Shown here in pieces: positions 20,234 to 31,659 of a stretch of DNA of 64,000 nucleotides (positions are counted from its first letter, which is position 1; every line of letters starts with the position of its first letter). The translations under genes were made by a program, and so were the position numbers. The notes below the pieces were generated by a model that saw only the letters and a list, made by a program, of their open reading frames with translations, had not been told where the DNA came from and made no database searches. The stretch is taken from NCBI GenBank assembly GCA_030998225.1, contig JAPYXD010000698.1, positions 4,133,001 to 4,197,000 of the forward strand. The letters run 5' to 3'. The DNA comes from Diplolepis rosae. Its lineage: Eukaryota > Arthropoda > Insecta > Hymenoptera > Diplolepididae.

Positions 20234-21609
20234 TCTGCCCGCTTCGCGGGCATATTCTCATCGCGCGCTTTGCGCGCAAGTTTGAGCGCGCCTAGGGCGC
20301 GCGATTCGATCGTCGCGCTTCGCGCTCGGTCTTGTGATCTTCGCATTCATTTAAGTTTATTTCTTATAATTTGATACTGAAGCTCAAACCAATTTTATAA
20401 TAATATTACAGATGATGTGAATTACACATTTTCTCAAAGTCACTCTATTTCTTTTTGAATTTAAGTGAAACAGGAGATTCAATTTACTGAAGGCTCTATC
20501 AGCCTTAAGGAACACAATCTCATCATGGCGCTCGCGCTTCGCGCTCGATTTGCTGTATACATTTCAGTAACTTTTTAATAAATTACATGATTAAAATAAT
20601 TTATTTTCTTCCAAATCTCTCAAAAAGAAAAAACAATCGTAGACTTTATTTAAGGAAACGATTTTGCACAACAACGCTTATTTCGTATCTCACATATTTT
20701 GGTGAAAAAAATCGAATTTTTTTAATATTAAAAATCAAAACATAAAATATACATCCTGTCCCGAAATGTCTTAATGAGAATTTGTAAACCTCATTTAGGC
20801 AAACAATTTTCCATATAAACGTTTTTTTTTGTATCTCACATATTTTGTCTAAAAAATGGAATTTTTGAATTTTAAACGTATTTTTTGGAATTGAAACGAA
20901 AAATATATGTTTTATCAGAAACTGCGTCAGACAAAATTTGTAGATCTTTTTGAAACGAACAACTTTGTATTCTTACGTTTTTTCCCTATTTTACATATTA
21001 TTGTTAAAAAATAGAATTTTGGATTTTCAATAGTTTTTTTTTTAATTAAAAAGAAAAATATGCATCTTATGAAAAAATGTTACAATTGAAATTTGTAGGT
21101 CTTTATGTATTCAATAATATTGTATCATAACGTTTTTTCGTATCTCGTATAATTTAACTGGAAAATGGAATTTTGATATTGACTTTTTTCGAATTTGAAT
21201 ATGCTGTAACATTTCTAATTTTGATTTAATAAAAAAATGTTATAAGGATAATTTGTAGAGATTTATGAGCACTATCAAAAACCAGTATTGAAATTTTTGA
21301 TTTTTTCAAAAAATTATTTTCAAAAACACAAAAGTAGTGCTCAATCCCTCAATTTTGATTGGATGTGGCTGGTTAACGAACTTGTCCTTACTTTTTCGGC
21401 TCCGATAAATTGTACCAAAGCTCAATTCAATCTGATAATTCTATCGAGAGTTATGCCGCACACGACCGACAGACAGACAGACAGACACTTTCGTAAAAAC
21501 CATTTTTTCTGACTCAGGGGGTCTCAAAACGTAAAGATTTGATGAAAATTTTGAAAGTCATTTTTCACATAAAACCAATACCTTCTCATCCATGATGAGA
21601 ATGTAAAAA
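20234..21609. mobile_element. Helitron-like element, copy C (complete)
   Basis: Complete copy with A|TCTGCCCGC at the 5' end, hairpin GCCCGCTTCGCGGGC (20237-20251), a short CpG-rich palindrome array, the second GCGCTCGCGCTTCGCGCTCG block (20528-20547), the ~155-bp degenerate core units, (ACAG)n at 21469-21488, and the 3' hairpin TTCTCATC-CAT-GATGAGAA (21584-21602) before GTAAAAA|T. No target duplication is visible. It is about 95% similar to A and B by eye. The ORF at 21288-21512 matches those of the other copies because the DNA does. Confidence 0.7.
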
Positions 21610-21689
21610 TTAAAAAATGTATCTTACATGAAGGATTAAATGTATAATTCAATCACGTGGTCCAATTGATCCATGGCCTCAAAAAAGAG

Positions 21690-22436
21690 AAATCTGTTTA
21701 GTGTCGAATTGAAATTGCTTGATGTTAATTTTAAATATTAATGTTAAATTCATTAATTAATTTATATAACTCATTTAAATTTATAAATTTAAGTCGCTAT
21801 ATTGAGCAATATTTGTTAAGATTAAATTGAAAAAATCTTTAAATGGAAGTCAAAGCCAATGAACTTTAAAGTAATCTTACTTAGAGTCATAAATCGAGCA
21901 GATCACGTGACCTCGGTAACTGCAATTACGATCTCTAAACATTTTTTAAAAACTGATAACTAAAATGAAATTTTTCTACCAAAAAGGCGTAAATAAAAGA
22001 GTAAGGAAGGTTTTTCTCGTAAAGAAAATTGATTGTAGTATTTTATTTTTGAATTATCTTATGGACTGTAATTATAGTTGCCGAAATGTTAAAAAATCAG
22101 GAACTGAACATTTATACGTATTTCCCCTAACTGTCTATGAGAAGTATGAGATAGATTCGAAGAGTAGTTTCAAAGTCCGTATACCTGCGAGGGAAAATGC
22201 GTGAACGAATCTTGTGGCTAAAAAAGAATCGTGATATCCCAGATTTGGATGAAAAAAGAAGCAACGAGAATAACAGGAAGAGGAAAATTTTATTTTCTGA
22301 GAAACTAGAATTTTTTATTATCCCTACGATAAAAAATATTCATTTCGGGATTCTCTGAAATCTTCATTGGTAATGAGATGATATAATAAACGGATATGAA
22401 AAATTAAAAAAAGTTGAAAATCATAATTCATAATTT
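21690..22436. other. Intergenic, nothing recognised
   Basis: AT-rich. The open frame at 21965-22204 lacks splice support or family resemblance. Confidence 0.35.
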
Positions 22437-22652
22437 CACACGGAGAAAAAAAAAACCAGAATGTTGATATAGAACTGACAAAACCTTTTTGCTTTCCCAA
22501 CAAATTTTCAGTTTTCTCAACAAACCTATTTGTTGAAACAACAAAAGAGTTTGTTATTGCTTTTTGCTTGACAAAACTTTTTGTAAGAACTAAAATTTTG
22601 TTGAGACGGCAAAAAAAAGTTTGTCAGTTCTACATTTTTCTCCGTGTAAGAA
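22437..22652. mobile_element. MITE with CACACGGAGAAAAA-type termini
   Basis: The ends TTCACACGGAGAAAAA and TTTTTCTCCGTGTAAGAA are inverted, with one mismatch near the tip. The inside alternates CAACAAATTT and AAATTTGTTG-like words. A relative is at 42123-42320, and a terminus-like TTTACACGGAAAAA is at 26092. Confidence 0.75.
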
Positions 22653-22679
22653 TTACTGTTCGAACCTTCAATATATAAA

Positions 22680-23345
22680 AAAAACGACCAAATTTGGACC
22701 AAAAAAATTTCTTAAAATAAACAATTATAAGAAACCAACAAAAGAAAAAAGAAGGCAACTTTCCAAAACCCCTTCTTTCTTTTTCTTTCTTTCGTCCTTT
22801 CTTATTTTTTATATAGATGGTTCTCTTTATCTTTATCACCCACTACCATCTACATAAAAAATAAGACAAAAGAGGACAAAAGAAAGAAAAAAAAGGAAGG
22901 GTTTTGGAAGGTTGCCTTCTTTTTTCTTTCCTCCTTTTTTGTTGTTTTCTCATAATCGTTTATTTTAAGAAATTTTTTTGGTTCAAATTTGGTCGTTTTT
23001 TTGTATTTTAAGGTTTGAACATTTTTGAATTCTTGAAATTTTGAATTATACCTTTTTTTTTGGACGTTAAGATGAATTTGAGTTTGTATTGATAAAAGAT
23101 AGAAACAGAAGGAAACGTTTTGGAAGGTTGCCTTCTTTTTTCATTCCTCCTTTTTTGTTGGTTTCTCATAATCGTTTATTTAGAGAAGTTTTTTTGGTCC
23201 AAATTCGGTCGTTTTTTAATATTTTGTGGGTTCGAACTGTTTCGAATTCTTGAAATTTTGAATTATACTTTTGTTTGGACTTTAAGATGAATTTGAGTTT
23301 GTAGTGATACGGGTTCGAATTTAGTTTTAAGTTCAAAACCATGTT
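22680..23345. repeat. Inverted and tandem copies of a ~220-bp repeat
   Basis: A unit containing GGAAGGTTGCCTTCTTTTTT, CTCATAATCGTTTATTT, TTTGGTCGTTTTTT and AAGATGAATTTGAGTTTGTA occurs twice in tandem (about 22900-23100 and 23125-23320). A partial inverted unit lies at 22680-22790, so the left part can fold back. A further inverted copy is at 17920-18095. Confidence 0.75.
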
Positions 23346-24455
23346 ATTTTTATCTGTGTATACATCACTAATAAAAATAAATTGATAATATCAGTTGTTT
23401 TTTCTAATCAGTTTGATCAATTTGTATTTTTAATAAAATAACGATTCAATCTGCTTTTAGGAGAATGAGGGTGTGTTTGCCGACTAGAGATAAAGTACTT
23501 CGTTCTGCCTTATCCCAAATTCGATGTATACATATTGTATTAGCTTAGGACATTACCAGTCGCTTAGTCCACTTGGGAAGTTTAAAAAAAATGCAGTATT
23601 CATCGATAGCTACTCGTGGAACAATAGTCTTATCCATCCGAATTGAAAAACATACAATTTGCAAGTGATTACATTTGTCGATGGACTGTTATGTCTATTT
23701 CTAGAGGCTGACGAAATATGTTTGCGTATTGCATCAGAAGTTCGATAAAATAGTCTGTCTTATATTTTTGTCTGTTCTCGATATTAGCCCGGTGATTAAA
23801 ACTAATGCTAGCTAAAAGCTTTGTCTCTGATGATTATTATCCCTGCGAAGCGACTTGAAACATTTGACTTCTGCTTTCTAACCGTCGATACTTAACATAA
23901 TGATTGTTGCGACCCTTCACGCACATTAAACTTCTTCCTTGTGCCGCTTGCTTTTTAGCCCGACCAGGTGAAGAAGAAATGAGTATTAAATCGGAAAAGA
24001 TAGGTAGACGCCCTATTCCTCTTTATGAGTTTAGCTATATGGGTGTTCTTTCTTTCTTTCTTCCTTCCTTCATCTTTTCTGCCCTTACCCTCCTGGGACA
24101 TAATTCGTGTGAGTCACGATTCATCGAGTCCCTCGTGCTCGTAAACGCTCTTCCTCCCTTTATCTACTCCAGGAAAAAGAGCTTTTGCGTCCCTATACAT
24201 AACCTACCACTCGTACATTACCTACTTAACCTAGATCTAGCTGTTTTGCACTAAGCGTTAAGGCCAGGAAACGAAGGGTGATCAGCCTTTGTTGTCAAAC
24301 ATTAGATATGCTTTTCCACGCAAACGTGAAACAAATCACGCAACCCTTAAATGTTCCTGCTGGAAAAACTTTCTTTCTTCTGGTTCTGGACTTTCATGAT
24401 GCGTGGCACTTCTTATGAATTTCTATATTATGGTGGGTTGCCAAATTATTTTAAT
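23346..24455. other. Intergenic, locally less AT-rich
   Basis: From about 23860 to 24430 the sequence is less AT-rich and unique in the window. The 116-codon frame at 23904-24254 begins at TTG, shows no family resemblance and lacks splice sites, so it is not called. Confidence 0.35.
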
Positions 24456-24461
24456 TTTTTA

Positions 24462-24580
24462 ATTTGACCCTGTTGGACTATTTTTTGTGGGGAGCCGTTA
24501 AGGATGTGTTACGCTAACCATCGAGAGACGATTGAGGCCTTGAAAGACGAAATGATGTTTTGTTTCATTCTTAAATGAAA
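24462..24580 (+). pseudogene. Second Tc1/mariner transposase remnant, internally deleted
   Basis: LTPLDYFLWGAVKD is readable and then shifts frame: GATAAGTGTTAC of the first copy is GATGTGTTAC here. About 115 bp present at 18343-18456 are missing between GAAAGACGAAAT and GATGTTTTGTTTC. The 3' flank (AAAGGTTCAATCATTCTAAT to TATGCACGTCCAGAAAACAG) is nearly identical to the first copy, so the two share a recent ancestor. Confidence 0.85.
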
Positions 24581-26278
24581 AGGTTCAATCATTCTAATAA
24601 AACCATACTTTAGAAAAAATATCCATAAGTTTTTTTTATAGCCGATTCAACGATTATGCACGTCCAGAAAACAGTTTCTTTGAATCAAAGAAGCATTTCT
24701 TTGATATACGGATAAAGGAAAAATTGATATTTGCACAAAACGACCTCAAAATGAAGTGTTTTTGTCAACTTTTGAGGAAGATATTGTGAAAAAATGTCTA
24801 AATTTCAAACTTTTTTAAAATTATGAATAATCACCAAAATAATTAATGTTTTAAGATGTTCTTCGACTCATCTTAAAGGTAAATCCAAGTAGAATGTAAA
24901 AAGTTCTTGTGGGTTATCACTTTTATATATTTTTAGAATCCTTTTTTTGAGTATTAGAGTTTTTTACATTTTTTGTTCTAAGTTTAGACATTTTCAAAAT
25001 CTAGGGAAAAATAGTCTAATTTTTGGAAACTTTTTTTACATTCTTTGTCAATTTAGCTTTAAAACGTGTTAAAGAACATCAAAAAGCATTATTAATAGTT
25101 CAAAATGATTTTGTTTACATAAAAAACATGAAAATCCCATGTAGTTTCTCGATGTTTTTAATCATTATTATTTAATTAAATTTATCTCACAAGGCGTCTT
25201 AAGAATCAAGGATAAAATCCGTGGATCTCTGATGGAATCGTGTAACCTCAAGACGTTATTAAGTTTTGGAGACAATTTCGAATGGCCTTTATTACTCTTT
25301 CGACGTATCAAAACCATTAATTTTGCACCCTCCTTTTGCGTGGTAGGTTTTTCGTTCGTGACGATTGTCGCTTTGAGCTTTGAGGGTTGAAGAGTTTCTT
25401 TGTGCGCAGAATCTTGATGCTTACTCTTTCTCACTCTCGTCTTTTCAGTTTTCTTCCTTCTAAGCCTCTAAGGCTATACCTAGCCACTCTCTTTTTTCAA
25501 ATCTCTTTCTTTTTTTTCAACGTATCTTTTTCCGCTTGTATCCGTCCTATTCTAATAGGGCATAAATTTGTTGTACCCTCTGTTATTCGTACTCTATTGC
25601 GCATCAACCTTAAAAAACGTAATATTCCTGACTAAGTCTTGCTTTCCTGTCTCTCTTCAACTATATTTGTAGAAAGATTCAACGTGAGACAGTAACGCCA
25701 GCTTTTGTCGTATCTATTGTGTAAAAGAATACATCCCAATATTGTGTTTCGAAGAAATCCTTCTTTTTTTAAAATTATCGGACATAACTATACTTTTGCA
25801 ATTTTCTATAGTTTCTTATATCATGTGAGTCAAATAATTATCATAGCAGTTATGCCAAGTGTTGCGACATGTCGAAACTATATTAAATCAAAGTTATCAA
25901 TGCTTGCAAAGCATTAACGTTAAGGGTCAGTGGGTGAGGAACCGACGCATTTCTTTTATCGCAGAAAGTCTTTCACTATGCATGAGCGATTGATAAAAAT
26001 ACTAAAAGATGCTCATTTCACTATTCCAATTTTCTGGTAATATGTTTTAAAGTTGGTTTCAAATTAATAGTTATTTCTGAGAGCTAAAACATTTACACGG
26101 AAAAAGCCAAGTTTACAATTTTTGCTAAATTAGCTTTCAATTTTGGGAAAAACGTGTCATGGTGAGAATTTTCCGCAGCGGAATGTTAAACTTTAGATGA
26201 ACTATATGATAATTTACGATAGATTGTAACAAAGTTTAATATAACCTATACTAAAGTTCCATATAATTTTTCGAATTT
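24581..26278. other. Repeat tail, then intergenic
   Basis: 24581-24725 is the common 3' flank of the transposase remnant plus a piece of palindromic MITE. From 24726 on I see no gene. A basic 88-codon minus frame at 25168-25434 starts with GTG and resembles nothing I know. Confidence 0.35.
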
Positions 26279-26279
26279 T

Positions 26280-26748
26280 CACTGAGAAAACAGTTTCTTT
26301 GAATCAAAGAAACATTTCTTTGATATACGGTCAAAGAAACAATTTTTTTGATCCAAAGAAATAGATTTGTTTACATTGAAGAAAATATTTTTGAATCGAC
26401 AAAAATTTCTTCAATTCAAAGAAATGTTTCTTTGATGAAATTCCTTCATTGTTCTTTTTTCTTTGTATTAAAAAAATTAATGTTTGCGCAGTACATAGTA
26501 CAAAGTTTACTATAACCTATACTAAAGTTTTATATAATTTTTCGAATCTTCACTGAGAAAACAGTTTCTTTGAATTAAAGAAACATTTCTTTGATATACG
26601 GTCAAAGAAACAATTCCTTTAAATTAAAGAAATTTTTGTTAGTTCAAAAAAAATTTCTTTGATCCAAAGAAATAGATTTGTTTGCATTAAAGAAAATTTT
26701 TTTGAATCAACGAAAATTTCTTTAATTCAAAGAAACGTTTTTCTGGGT
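26280..26748. mobile_element. Two tandem palindromic MITEs (TTTCTTTGATTCAAAGAAA type)
   Basis: Both start CACTGAGAAAACAGTTTCTT (26280 and 26551) followed by GATATACGGTCAAAGAAAC. Each is preceded by the same sequence containing CAAAGTTTA-TATAACCTATA. This indicates a local duplication of MITE plus flank. The second ends near TTTTTCTGGGTGT (26742). Confidence 0.8.
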
Positions 26749-27362
26749 GTTTAGTATTTTGACTTCAAAAAGTTTTCAGTTTGCTATGAATAATTACCAT
26801 TGCACCTCGATCTTCCCTAGATTCCTAAAGTTTTGTAGAGTTATCATGATTAAAAGAAAACAATATATTGATACAAAAAGTTTTCCCGCGTATACATACA
26901 ATACTTATTGTCAAGAATCAATACCTGCATGTCTTACAAAATAAAGTATTATCTCTTTCCAATTACGCCATTATATACACCACACCTTGTTTTTCAAATA
27001 GCTCACCTACAATAATTTATCTTTGAACTTGAAACCAGCATCCAATACTTACGCTTACATAGATATATTATACACTATCATGCATGAAAAAAAATGTATA
27101 GTTGAACCAGCAACATTTTTGTCCTTGATCTTGCCACATACGTCGTTGTAAATGAAGCAGTAATATTGGTAATATCTTTAAAATAGGTATTTGTGGAATG
27201 ATTTGTTTGTAGCACTATTTCTATTATTCTTAATGATTAGTAATTTTAAAAATTATATAACTCTCATTAAATAGCAATTGTTTTAAATTTATAATTGCTT
27301 TCAAAGTTAACGCTACAGTTACGCAAAAATCATAAAGACCTAATAAAAAAAAACAAGTTACA

Positions 27363-27640
27363 TTACACCCAGAAAAAAGTTTCTTTGATTAAAAAAATAT
27401 CTTTGAATCAAACAAATTTGTGCATTGCTATACGATCAAAGAAAAGTTTCTTTGATTTAAAGAAATTTCTTAATTATTTTTTTCCCTTTGAATTAATGAA
27501 ATAATTGTCTGCGCAGTCGCATAGTACATGCGCAATGTGATACACAGAAATATTTTCTTTAATTTAAAGAACAAAATTTCTTCGTTCAAGGTAATAAAAT
27601 TGAATAAATAATTTATTAAATTTTTTCTAGTACTGTGTTT
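27363..27640. mobile_element. Palindromic MITE
   Basis: Starts CACCCAGAAAAAAGTTTCTT and has the internal landmark GCATTGCTATACGATCAAAG. Further relatives are at 28749, 31400, 31999, 34200, 34560 and 36262, several preceded by the same GTTCACGCTACAGTTACGCA flank, so flank and MITE spread together. Confidence 0.75.
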
Positions 27641-27848
27641 CTGTCGCCCCAGGCAAAAACATTGTTAACTCAAATTTTGCAAAAAAAATGAGTTTTTAAT
27701 GTCTATTAATTCAGCGGAAAAAACTGCATTTCATTGTGTTTTCAAAATTAATATACGGTTATTAGTTTTTTTATGATAATTTTTGTTCTTTTGAGGAAAC
27801 AGTAGAAAATTGAGGTAGTCAGGCAGTATTACGAACGACCAAAACACC

Positions 27849-28523
27849 TTAAGGTAGTTCCTTCACGAAAATTAGACCTCAGGCAAAAATAGATAATTTT
27901 GCTTTCAAGAATAGCAATATTATTTTTTAAAGGGCTAATTTGAAAGGGAAAAGATTATTTTCCATGAAAAAAATTTGAAACACAAAAAAATAATTTTATT
28001 AATAAATTTTATTTTTGCCCAAACTTATTTTCTTATCGCATCGAGCCAAATTTTTAAAAATGATTCGATTCTAATAAATCACGGTTCATTTTTTTAAGAA
28101 AAAGATTCTCTACAACATGACCGTTTCCTATTTTTCAAATTTAATTAATTATTATCAAATACAGCAATTTGTTTATAAACATTTTATTTTGAAAATTTTT
28201 TTTTTTATACTTTCATCCATTAAAGAATTCATTTTCAAAAATTGGAAACGGTCAAGGTGTAGAGAATTTTTTTCCTAAAAAAATGAACTGTGATCTATTA
28301 GAATCGCATCATTTTTAAAAATTTGGCTCGAAGCGATAAGAAAATAAATTTGGGCCAAAATAAAATTTATTAATAAAATTATTTTTTTGTGTTTCAAATT
28401 TTTTTCATGGAAAATAATCTTTTCCCTTTTAAATTAGCCCTTTAAAAAATAATATTGCTATTCTTGAAAGCAAAATTATCTATTTTTGCCTGAGGTCTAA
28501 TTTTCGTGAAGGAACTACCTTAA
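27849..28523. mobile_element. Near-complete TTAA foldback element, ~290-bp arms
   Basis: Bounded by TTAA-GGTAGTTCCTTCACG (27849) and CGTGAAGGAACTACC-TTAA (28523). The arms are inverted almost to the centre with few mismatches; landmarks GACCTCAGGCAAAAATAG and CTATTTTTGCCTGAGGTC mirror each other. The unpaired centre is only ~60-90 bp. There is no coding sequence. This is the intact reference for truncated copies at 10504, 39495, 44430 and 54148. A transcript across it would form a long double-stranded RNA. Confidence 0.92.
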
Positions 28524-28748
28524 CTCAATTTTCTACTTGTTATTATTAAAAATACCGGTTTTTCTTCACGGAATCACAAAAAAGGGACCATACAGTATCG
28601 ATAGGCGAGAGTTTTTCTTGGTTTTCTCAGTTTCTTCGAGAATTGAGTTAACAAGGTTCTTGCCTAGGACGGCAGATTTGAATAAAAGTTCACGCTACAG
28701 TTACGCAAAAATCATAAAGTCCTAATGAAATAAGAACAAGTTACATTA

Positions 28749-29092
28749 CACCCAGAAAAAGGTTACTTTGATTAAAAATAATTTCATTGAATTAAAGAAA
28801 TGTATGCATTACTATACGGTCAGAGAAAAGTTTCTTTAATTAAATGAAAAAATTTTCTTCGTTCAATACAATAAAATTAAAAAGATTATTTTTTAAGTTT
28901 TTGCCGGTATTGTATTTGAATCAAATAAATAATGTTAAAAAAATTATTTCTTTTCTTTAAAAAAGGCTGAAAACGTGATTTCTTAAAATCAAATAAATAT
29001 ATATTTGTTCTAAAGGTGTTTTTACTTTGAATTGAAGAAATGAAGTTAAAAAACGTTTTCTTAAATTTAAATAACACATTTTTCTTGGTGTG
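28749..29092. mobile_element. Palindromic MITE, diverged
   Basis: CACCCAGAAAAAGGTTACTT, then GCATTACTATACGGTCAGAG, ending near ATTTTTCTTGGTGTG. The flank GTTCACGCTACAGTTACGCA lies on its left. Confidence 0.65.
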
Positions 29093-29533
29093 ATAGCAGA
29101 ATGTTTTGAAGCTTTTGTATTTTTTTAAGCTTGCGTCCAGACTTATATCATTCCTCTGTATGTTTTCAAACAACAAGTGCAAAAATGACTTGAATATTTA
29201 TAAAAAAGCAAAAAATATATTTGAAAGGAAAATATAAATTATTAGTGTATAATGTATTAGCATCTCCTGTCCGCTTTTCAGGTGCACGAATGAGCCATGT
29301 GGCTATGATTAATTGTTTAAAGTCTTTCAGCTGTGTCAGCTCTGATAACTTTTTCTCATGAGGATTACGAAGCGAGAAATTAATATGGAGAATTGACAAC
29401 TACACTTAGCATATAAACTGCCATAATTAATTGACCACAATTGTTTCATGCCTACTAATTTCTCCTATCAAATAATGAAATGAATTCGAAAGAATTAAAG
29501 ATCCAAAATATAGAGAGTTTTCTAAAAATAGTC
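29093..29533. other. Intergenic, nothing recognised
   Basis: No coding exon or repeat terminus recognised. It holds the 3' flank of the minus-strand tRNA gene. Confidence 0.35.
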
Positions 29534-29537
29534 AAAA
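29534..29537 (-). terminator. Pol III terminator of the tRNA at 29544
   Basis: TTTT on the minus strand, 6 bases after the tRNA 3' end, backed up by TTTTT at 29528-29524. Confidence 0.65.
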
Positions 29538-29543
29538 GACCTT

Positions 29544-29616
29544 TGGAGGCACCGGGTATCGATCCCGGTACCTCTCGCATACTAAGCAAGCGCTCTACCA
29601 TCTGAACTACGCCCCC
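29544..29616 (-). tRNA. tRNA with alanine body and threonine anticodon AGT
   Basis: The 73-base gene folds completely: acceptor GGGGGCG with TGCCTCC and A73; D arm GTTC/GAGC; anticodon stem CTTGC/GCGAG; T arm CCGGG/CCCGG. The loop TTAGTAT puts anticodon AGT at 29583-29581. The body is that of insect tRNA-Ala(AGC), including G3:U70, the main identity element of alanyl-tRNA synthetase. Against the Bombyx tRNA-Ala that I remember there are four differences, all C-to-T on the RNA strand: positions 11, 29, 36 (the anticodon change AGC to AGT) and 66. Three convert G:C to G:U pairs and leave the fold intact. The A box TAGTTCAGATGG, an intact B-box region and a Pol III terminator are present. It may be an active tRNA, charged with Ala or Thr, or an early pseudogene. 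Confidence 0.88.
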
Positions 29617-31125
29617 TAATAAATCTCTTAATAAAAATGTCGCGGCTCCTTCCGCCAGGGTCTATAGAAAGGATACTGTAAAAAAAATTTAATTTGAAGC
29701 CATGGACCAACCGGTCCACGTGGCTAGGCTCCTACCTTAACGGCATTTCAGTTTGTGTAACCTCATTTCCATGCAAAATGAGATACCGAGTTGAAGATTT
29801 GTGAAATTGGATAAAATACACCAAGATATGCCTGTCTCGTCATAAATGTTTATAATTACCAAATTTTTATTTTCGAAGAAATGTTTTTCACAATTATAAT
29901 TATTTATGACCAGATAGACTTATCTTAGTGCATTTTATTTAATTTCACAAATTTCAACGAAGAACAGATTTATGCGCTTATATACTGAGCGACTGAATTT
30001 AAACGAAAATCGTCTGTTAGGCGTAACAAATGTATCTTTTATTGTGGATAACAAGGGCCCTGTCTCACTAACGCAGACCTCGAAAAATAAAATAAACGAA
30101 ACTTGCAATTCACTCCTCATGTTGTGGAATTTTTTTACATGACGAAGTAACTATATTTCCTTATTACATTTATAAATATACTTCATGAGATATTATGTTT
30201 TATCTCGAATTCTATTTACAATCTAAATTTAGTCACGTACTTGATATTTGAATAAGGAATGAGATTTTTAAAGACGCCCCGAATAGTTATATCAGCAAAA
30301 CGATTGACCATGTCTGATCAGTGAGTGTCAAATAGACAAACAGCTCCAAGAGCCATTTTTTCTTTCATATATGATCTCATTTGCGGCCTACAAAGTCGAC
30401 TACGTGATCTATGATGTATCTTAACAAATACTTAAAAATCACGAAAATTTACCTGAAATTTTCTTACTTTGCTTTGTTTATTATACGTTGGTAAAAAATT
30501 AATTTATAAAACAGGGCGAAATATTAAAAATCGTTGAAATATTTAACTTCCATGTGATTCTAAAAGAAAGATAACTACTAACGAATTAAGTTGCAGCAGC
30601 CTTCTTGATTACATTCAATCTCGAATGAGTCATCAGTCGAGAAAAAGCACATGTGTGTCAGCTTGCACTTGTGATGATTACAAAGAAACATAATCATTTG
30701 AAGCGAGACTTGACTGGACAGCTTTAATTTTCAATCGAGAAACTGTACTTTCGTCAAAAACAAAATTATCCCTAAAGTAGACAACAACTTTGATGTAACA
30801 ATGTACCTAAGTTAGTGAGACTAAAATACATAACAGGAAATGGCTTATTTATATACTAAGATTGCTGAATCTAACAAAAGATTACATTTATTAACAAGAC
30901 AATGACAAAATTTCGAACTAAATCATCCAATATGATTTTATCTATATATCAATGACATTATATGCACATTTATAGTGTAAAAAACTTAGAACAATATTAT
31001 AAATATTGCTATTTCATAAAAACATATACATCATTTATATATGTATATAACTTTGAAATGCCACGGAGGAAAATAATTCGAGAGGCATTACTGAACTTTC
31101 AGCAAAGTTCGGACGTATGGACAAG
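29617..31125. other. Intergenic, includes an E-box-like repeat end
   Basis: 29697-29745 reads GCCATGGACCAACCGGTCCA with CACGTGG, a diverged end of the E-box TTAA family. Next to it, CTCCTACCTTAACGGCA and ATGAGATACCGAGTTGAAGA resemble the element at 52594-52890. The remainder has no recognised gene. Confidence 0.4.
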
Positions 31126-31205
31126 TAAGAAATCGAAGAACTTGGGCTCGAATCCCAACGCAGTCGAAAGCGTCTTTTTTTCTACAGAAAGATTTCAAAT
31201 TCTTT
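31126..31205 (+). repeat. tRNA-derived SINE-like fragment
   Basis: TTGGGCTCGAATCCCAACGC resembles a tRNA T-arm and Pol III B box, followed by AGTCGAAAGCGTCTTTTTTT and CAGAAAGATTTCAAATTCTT. The same tail occurs at 36560-36645, 39645-39742 and 50517-50570. Confidence 0.6.
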
Positions 31206-31399
31206 AAAAATTTGAATTATTTCATATTATTGTAATTACTTGTGACGTACTAAATGTTAATAAATGCATCATAGTTCAGCAAACTTCAAAAATGTAGAGT
31301 AAAGTTTCAAAATGTAAGTCACAAATTATTACAATAATATTAAATAGTATTTTTCAATTGGGATGGTTGAGTTTTTAAATCTTGGATTTCAAATCCTTA

Positions 31400-31640
31400 A
31401 AATATCAAGTAAACCTAAAAAAAGTTTCTTTGATTCAAAAAAAATTTCTTTGAATCAAACAAATTTGTGCATTGCTATACAGTCAAGAAAAACTTTCTTT
31501 CATTTAAGGAAATTTCTTGATTACTTTTTTTTCTTTAAATTAAAGAAATCAATGTCTGTGCAGTCGCACGGTACATGCGCAATGTGATTCACAGAAATAT
31601 TTCCTTTAATCTGAAGAACAAAATTTCTTCTTTTAAGGTA
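31400..31640. mobile_element. Palindromic MITE
   Basis: AAAAAGTTTCTTTGATTCAA, GCATTGCTATACAGTCAAG and ACATGCGCAATGTGATTCAC in the same order as the copy at 27363. Confidence 0.7.
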
Positions 31641-31659
31641 ATACATTTCCGATAGTGGT

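Noticed and set aside
23904..24254. 116-codon plus frame
   Set aside because: Starts at TTG, has no recognisable protein pattern and no neighbouring exon. Its length is explained by lower AT content.
25168..25434. Basic 88-codon minus frame
   Set aside because: Starts with GTG, no ATG in context, and no splice sites that extend it. Not similar to any family I know.
31126..31165. Complete tRNA gene at the GGGCTCGAATCCC site
   Set aside because: Only a T-arm-like B box is present. No acceptor stem, D arm or anticodon arm can be folded, so it is a SINE-like fragment.
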